DNA from: Rhododendron vialii
Taxonomy: Eukaryota; Streptophyta; Magnoliopsida; Ericales; Ericaceae
Assembly: GCF_030253575.1 (NCBI RefSeq)
Contig: NC_080560.1
Span: 38,301,001-38,365,000, forward strand
Reading direction: 5' to 3'
Length of the DNA: 64,000 bases
Position 1 is the first letter of the stretch. Every line of letters begins with the position of its first letter. Below the pieces are notes generated by a model, which was given only the letters and a program-made list of their open reading frames with translations, was not told the DNA's origin and ran no database searches. The translations under genes were made by a program, and so were the position numbers. This document shows positions 59,305 to 64,000 of the stretch, one piece after another.

Positions 59305-60571
59305 CAACTGAGGCTAGTTTAGTTGGCTAAAACTCTTCCATCTCACTAGCCTAGGAACTGCTTAGTAGGAAGTCAAGAGTTCAAATCTAGCTACCTGAAT
59401 ATGGGTGTTCTTTCCTTATAGTGACTTTTTCTTTCTTTCTTTCTATGACGGGCTTGTCTCTTGTATTGGTTGAGTTATTGGGCTCGGTTATTTTGTGGAC
59501 TCTCACAATTAATATAGTGTACCGAGTTAATACTTGGGGACCGATAATGCCACGAACGATAGTGTTAGTGCCACGAAACTTTACCACAAATGACTCTCTT
59601 TGCCCTCATTCTTCCTGACACGTTTTCTGGTTTTTCCTTGCAACTCTCTTTCCTGGTTCTCTCATCTTTCGTGTTTCTTTTCCAATGTCTCTTCTGTTTT
59701 ACCCTTGCGTGGATTAACCACACTTTCCTTCATTCCCACCGTCACCTTCCGCCGCCACGGCACCACCAACGCCACCTGTACAATATCCAAACTTGGATTA
59801 TATGCGACCGATTTCGTACAACACCCTTTGTAAATCTCTCCATCACAAACTATGAAGCAACCCAAAATGGGTACCCACTACATGGGGGCATGTGAGTTAT
59901 TCGCAGCTTATAAATCTACAATTTCCAATTGGAATTCATTTTCATTCATGTGATTTCGGATAACCATTACAGCAAATGGGATTTTCGAATTGGCTAGGGT
60001 TTGGAACTTTGGATCTGTAATCCATTGTTATGAGGGTCAAAAGGAGAGGGGTTTGTTCATTTAAAAGAACAAAGAGTCCAAATGGGTTGGAGAGGAACCA
60101 AATCAAGGGTTTGAAATCGGCGGGTTTCTCATATTTTTCTTCATCTTGTTCGGATGTGATGAGGAATTGAAGATTGTGGCGTGGCAGGAGTCTTGAGAAA
60201 CTAGTGACAGTGACCCCAAGGGCGGTGGAGATGGCAAAGGTGCTTGTCAACGAGGTTGGTTGCAAGAAATTGCTCGTCATGTCAATGCTTACCAGGTTGG
60301 CCATCCACATGGTGATGGTGGTGAACTTGGTGGCAAGTGGCGAGGTCTTCGGGATAAAGAAAAGAAAAGAAGGCAGGAGGAGAGACAGAAGGAGATCAGA
60401 AACAGAGGAACGAAAGCAAGAAAGAGAGAACATTTGTCAACTTTAGAGGGCAAGAGTGTCAATTCGGTTTAATCTCTCGTGGCAGTAAAAGAACTAGTTG
60501 TGGCATTAGCAGCCTCCTAATACTTTGTAATTCATACATGAATGATATCTCCTAGCGATCGAAAAAGAAAA
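59305..60571 (+). mobile_element. SINE split by a hAT-like element
   Basis: The SINE body (59305-59535 plus 60518-60571) is related to 24794-25098: gctag.t.agttggc, gagttc.a.tct, gttattgggct. A perfect 20-bp target duplication (59285-59304 and 60572-60591) encloses the whole insertion. The downstream piece ends in an A-rich tail. Confidence 0.85.
59536..60517. mobile_element. hAT-like element nested in the SINE, 982 bp
   Basis: Perfect 8-bp duplication taatactt (59528-59535 and 60518-60525) and inverted ends gg.g.c.g.taatgccac. Interior text includes the minus-strand open frame 59942-60433 and plus-strand KKRRQEERQKE-type coding-like text, possibly captured host sequence; no family recognised. 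Confidence 0.7.
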
Positions 60572-60591
60572 AGCATTTAATCATTTTGAAT

Positions 60592-61267
60592 TACTATACA
60601 TTAATAAGCACAAACCAAAGAAGTACCATGATTCATTGATTATCAATTGCTACACTAGTGGTCTAAATAATAATTGGAACCACCTTGGGGTTAAAGAGTG
60701 AAACTCAACCTTTTAATGATGAGATGGTAGAGTACTATCTTCTTTAATTGGATGTAACATACCTCAAAATCAATCTTTTCTTACAGGAAAGTTGGTCTAA
60801 TCAAGTTCTCTAGTCTCTACCTATCAAATTGCTTTAATCAATTAGGTACTAGCCAAGCAATGATCAAACAGATGAATAAGACATAAAATCATGATGATCC
60901 TATGATTTTCTCTGTTTAAAGTTGGAAATTATGTCCTTTTATTCCTCTTTTACCATTCTTTTTCTTGTCTTTAATCTCTTTCTAACTTTTGTAGGGCTTT
61001 TTTAGTTTTGGGAGGGAAAAAAAAGTTAATAGGACAAATATTGGAAAAGAAAAAACTACTGTAATGTACCCTTTTTGCCCTTTTCCAGTTTGCTTTCGAA
61101 AAGTTGAGATGAAAATATATATACTACTTTTTGTATATGAATTCTTGCAAATAACAAGAATAAGTGAAATCAATCGTTTGGCTGCTATGTAGGGATATGT
61201 AAATGATTTTTACACCCTCCTTATTATTAAATTATATCCGTATTTCTGCTTTTCAAGGGATTATTAT
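60592..61267. other. intergenic, nothing recognised
   Basis: AT-rich, no gene or bounded element. Confidence 0.4.
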
Positions 61268-61362
61268 CACTAGGTACAGAAAATAAAAAGTATTTTTCAT
61301 TAAGGTAAGATAGAATATTTAATTACCACTAGGTCCATTTTTTATAAAATATATTTATCATT

Positions 61363-62398
61363 CACTACAAGAAAAAGTATGTTTAGTGACGAAAAAGTGG
61401 CGACAAAATTTAATTTCGTCGCTAAATGAGTATATTTGGCGACAAAAAAATAAATTTGTCACTGTTTTGATAACTTTCTTGACGAAATTATTTTGTCACT
61501 AATTATAACTATTTAGTGACGAAAAAGATATTTTTGTCACCAAAGGCACCTATTTGGCGACGAAATAAAATTTTCGTCACCAAAAGAGTAAAAAAGGAGA
61601 CGAAATTATTTTTTGTCACCAAAGATAACCATTCGGTGACGGAAAAAATATTTTGTCTCCAAATGAACCAATTTGGTGACGAAAAATATTTTCGTCTTCT
61701 TTTTACGTTTTCAGTGACGAAAAATTTATCTTTTGGTGACGAAATTTATGAATTACGCTTTGTCACCAAGTATATTTTGGGCATAACTCTTTGCTCAGAA
61801 CTCCGATTGAGATAATCTAAATTGGGTTTGAACAATAACATAAAGAGCTACGACTTTCATGTTTATTAAAATTGCTAAATTTTAATGTTTAATAGTTCAA
61901 AATGGCGTTCAAAATATATTTTAATGTTCAATGTATGTGTTATATATTAGATATTTCAAACATACGTTGCAAAGTTTGTGTAGTGTAGTTGGTTAAAGCA
62001 TGCGTGCAAAACGTAGGAGACTCGGGTTTGAAACCCCGCAGGAGCAAGAAAGTGAGATTTTTTTCACATATAAGAATGTCTTTCGTGACGAAAAATTTCG
62101 TCACCAATGGGTCAACCTTTGACGAGCCAAAGGGAATAATTTGTGACGAAATTTTTTGTCATCAAAAAAGCACAATAGGTGACGAAGAAAATTTCGTCAC
62201 CAAGTCATTTTTCCGTGACGAAATTTTTCGTCACCAAAAGGCACTATAGGTGACGAAAAATAGATTTCGTCACCAGGTAGGAATCCTCGACAACCTTTAG
62301 TCGATAATTTTTTTTTCGTCACCTATATTATTTGTGACGAAAAACATACAATTTGCGACGATTTTCATTCGTCACCCAATGCAATTTTTCTTGTAGTG
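61363..62398. mobile_element. non-autonomous CACTA element, 1036 bp
   Basis: Starts CACTACAAGAAAAA and ends TTTTTCTTGTAGTG, with a perfect 3-bp duplication att (61360-61362 and 62399-62401). Both arms are filled with gtgacgaaa / tttcgtcac in alternating orientation (about two dozen copies), the subterminal binding-site pattern of CACTA elements. No transposase. Confidence 0.95.
61983..62048 (+). repeat. tRNA-like segment inside CACTA element
   Basis: tagttggttaaagcatgcgt resembles box A and gggtttgaaaccccgc resembles box B, about 30 bp apart. No full cloverleaf with an acceptor stem could be drawn, so this is a tRNA-derived piece, not a tRNA gene. Confidence 0.55.
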
Positions 62399-62409
62399 AT
62401 TAATGGAAG

Positions 62410-62820
62410 AGCCACCCTAGGACACCCTAGGGTTTTAGGGTACCCTAAAACCTTAGGGTACCTTAGGATTTTAGGATACCCTAGAATATTAGGGTATTCT
62501 AGGGTTTTAGGGTGCCCTAGGATTTTAGGGTTTAGGATATCCTAGAATTTAAGTTTATGCACTTTCATATAGCCTTAGGGTTTGGGTTTAGATTTACGCA
62601 CTTTCATAGGAGTTTTAGGTTGTACTTTTCTATCATAGGGTTTTAGCGATTTAGGCATTTTCATAGGTACCTTATGGTTTAGACAATTTCATAGGATATC
62701 TTATGGTTTAGGCACTTTTGTAGGGTACCTTACGGTTTGGGCACTTTCACAGAGTACCCTAGGGTATATGCACTTTCAGAGTTTAGGATTTTAGGTACTT
62801 TCATAGGGTTTTGGTGTTTC
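62410..62820. repeat. degenerate telomere-like repeat tract
   Basis: Repeated ccctagggttttagggtac and ttaggg/ccctaaa words, close to the plant telomere unit TTTAGGG, run in both orientations at first and decay rightwards into ttaggcactttcatagggt units. Confidence 0.7.
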
Positions 62821-63120
62821 ATTAATTGGAGGTGACTTGGTAGAAAATACTTTCTATTTTCTGTACCTAGTGGTAAAAAGCCCGATTTTTAATTCATCAC
62901 AGGGCAATGTTGTAAATTCACATGCATAAAATAAAAAAGGAGTGCAAGCAGTAATACGTAAAAAAAAATAAGTGCGAGAATCAATTACATGAAAACAAAC
63001 ATTATCAACCATTATTTGAATTGGAGAATAAATTATATACACTGGCGAACATTTGTTTCCTCTAAATCAGTTACATTGCCCAACGTCGTCAAACCAGTGG
63101 TCCCAAATCGGAAATCCTAA

Positions 63121-63366
63121 TTGCAAGGAAGATTTACAGGGAAACACGCAAGGAAAAACTCGTTTGGGTCCATTTCGGGTCTCACTCAGTTCGCCCTTAC
63201 GAATCCATAAATAATACTTACCGATGTCCATTGGAGCTGATTTTTTACAAGGCCCCATAAGATAATATTCAAAAATTTATGAATATTTTTCTAAATTTTT
63301 GTGAGACCCAAAATGGACCCAAATACGTTTTTCCTTGCGTGGTTTCCTGCAAATCTTCTTTGCAAA
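63121..63366. mobile_element. MITE with ~63-bp inverted ends
   Basis: Left gcaaggaagatttacaggga followed by aac.acgcaaggaaaaac and tttgggtccattt.gggtctcac is matched inverted at 63299-63366. AT-rich core, no confirmed duplication. Confidence 0.75.
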
Positions 63367-64000
63367 TAGCAAACGCCCAATAAAACATGACGACGTGACG
63401 CAATATAATTGATTTAAAAAAAATAAATATTTACACCGACGGTGTAAATAATTTATTCCCTATTTGAATCTTCCTTGAGGCCAAGAAGAACAAAGTTATA
63501 GCTGCCTTGTTAACTTTTACAGAAAGTAGACCTGAAAAGGTGTGGATTAAGTTAATTACCCAAAAAAAGTTAAGGTGTGGATTAATTACCTTTATAAATG
63601 GAGCCCAAATAGCTAGATACAGTTTATAATGGAGCCCAAATAGCTCAAGCATGCCATTGTATGGGGAAGAGCTGGGTAATCCAAACCATTTCAAAATTTG
63701 AAAACCATCAGAATTCATTTTATTTTCTAAACTACATTTTCAAACTGCTGGTCAAAGAAACAGATGAATATTTATAATTCTTACAGAGTGTGGAACCTTG
63801 TAGTACTGTATAATCCACCTAATTTTTTTTCCTCTTTGTAGACCTGTAACCTTTGAAATATATATACACAAATCACGGTGTCAGTCATCTTTGTAGTATC
63901 TTTAAGATTCTTCTTCTTCATGTTGAAAGAAACTAACAGCGATTTATGTGTTCTTTGGTTTCGTCAACTACGCAAATCTTGTATTCTTGCGTGATTGTTT
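63367..64000. other. terminal intergenic stretch
   Basis: A palindrome tttacaccgacggtgtaaa lies at 63430-63448. No gene recognised; several short open frames only. Confidence 0.4.

Larger units (their letters stand above)
61268..62872. mobile_element. inverted-repeat element enclosing a CACTA insert
   Basis: cactaggtacagaaaata followed by (a/g)aaagtatttt lies at 61268-61297 and, reversed, at 62843-62872, about 30 bp with one mismatch. The ends start CACTA like En/Spm elements, but flanking triplets (tat, gta) do not match. Contents: the CACTA insert 61363-62398 and telomere-like repeats. Confidence 0.6.

Noticed and set aside
59942-60433. 163-codon minus-strand open frame
   Set aside because: It lies inside a nested transposon, has no recognisable domain and overlaps equally plausible frames on the other strand.
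61983-62048. Functional tRNA gene
   Set aside because: Box A and box B text is present but no complete cloverleaf could be formed, and it sits within a transposon.
61516-62249. Open frames at 61516-61815 and 61989-62249
   Set aside because: Both are translations of the gtgacgaaa repeat inside a CACTA element, giving repeating VTK/DEI-type peptides.

Overview
This is a window of plant nuclear DNA, most likely from a woody eudicot (an asterid is my guess, low confidence). Four things show this: GT-AG introns in recognisable plant genes, chloroplast-targeted proteins (an MPBQ/MSBQ methyltransferase and an ATP sulfurylase), plant transposon families (Stowaway, Tourist/Harbinger, hAT, Mutator foldback, CACTA, Ty1/copia, TRIM), and AT-rich intergenic DNA. 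I see no rRNA, true tRNA gene, CRISPR array or bacterial operon.

Three ordinary genes have complete models built here. They are the tocopherol/plastoquinone methyltransferase VTE3 (+, 6826-10593, 3 exons, 340 aa), a four-EF-hand calmodulin-like protein of the CML8/CML11 type (+, 16989-19624, 4 exons, 149 aa) and plastid ATP sulfurylase (-, 54296-48768, 5 exons, 460 aa) with a miR395-complementary site in exon 1. A fourth single-exon gene (+, 3202-3705) encodes a small proline-rich protein below a pair of CACGTGTC boxes. The CML and ATP sulfurylase genes lie about 29 kb apart; as I recall, the same two families are near neighbours twice in Arabidopsis, so the block looks like old microsynteny.

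The most unusual region is about 26.2-42.8 kb: three tandem minus-strand copies (A, B, C) of a gene I cannot name. It encodes acidic, low-complexity proteins with a conserved tail (ESWT...KPRP..., Cys-rich at the end in B and C). Copy A is split by a very young Ty1/copia derivative that carries only gag and protease, with two identical 463-bp LTRs and an abnormal insertion junction. Copy B has an internal coding duplication and degraded upstream exons. Copy C keeps the most exons but has fused two of them and has taken up a SINE, a Harbinger-like element and, just upstream, a Mutator-like element carrying part of a FAR1 DNA-binding domain.

The rest is layered transposon DNA. Many insertions can be bounded to the base by target-site duplications: a 2.2-kb solo LTR behind the CML gene; SINE, TRIM and solo LTR in ATP sulfurylase intron 1; a SINE split by a hAT-like element at 59.3-60.6 kb; and a CACTA element inside another inverted-repeat structure beside degenerate telomere-like repeats at 61.3-62.9 kb. 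Exon limits were set by eye from family alignment and GT/AG rules; no database search was possible.
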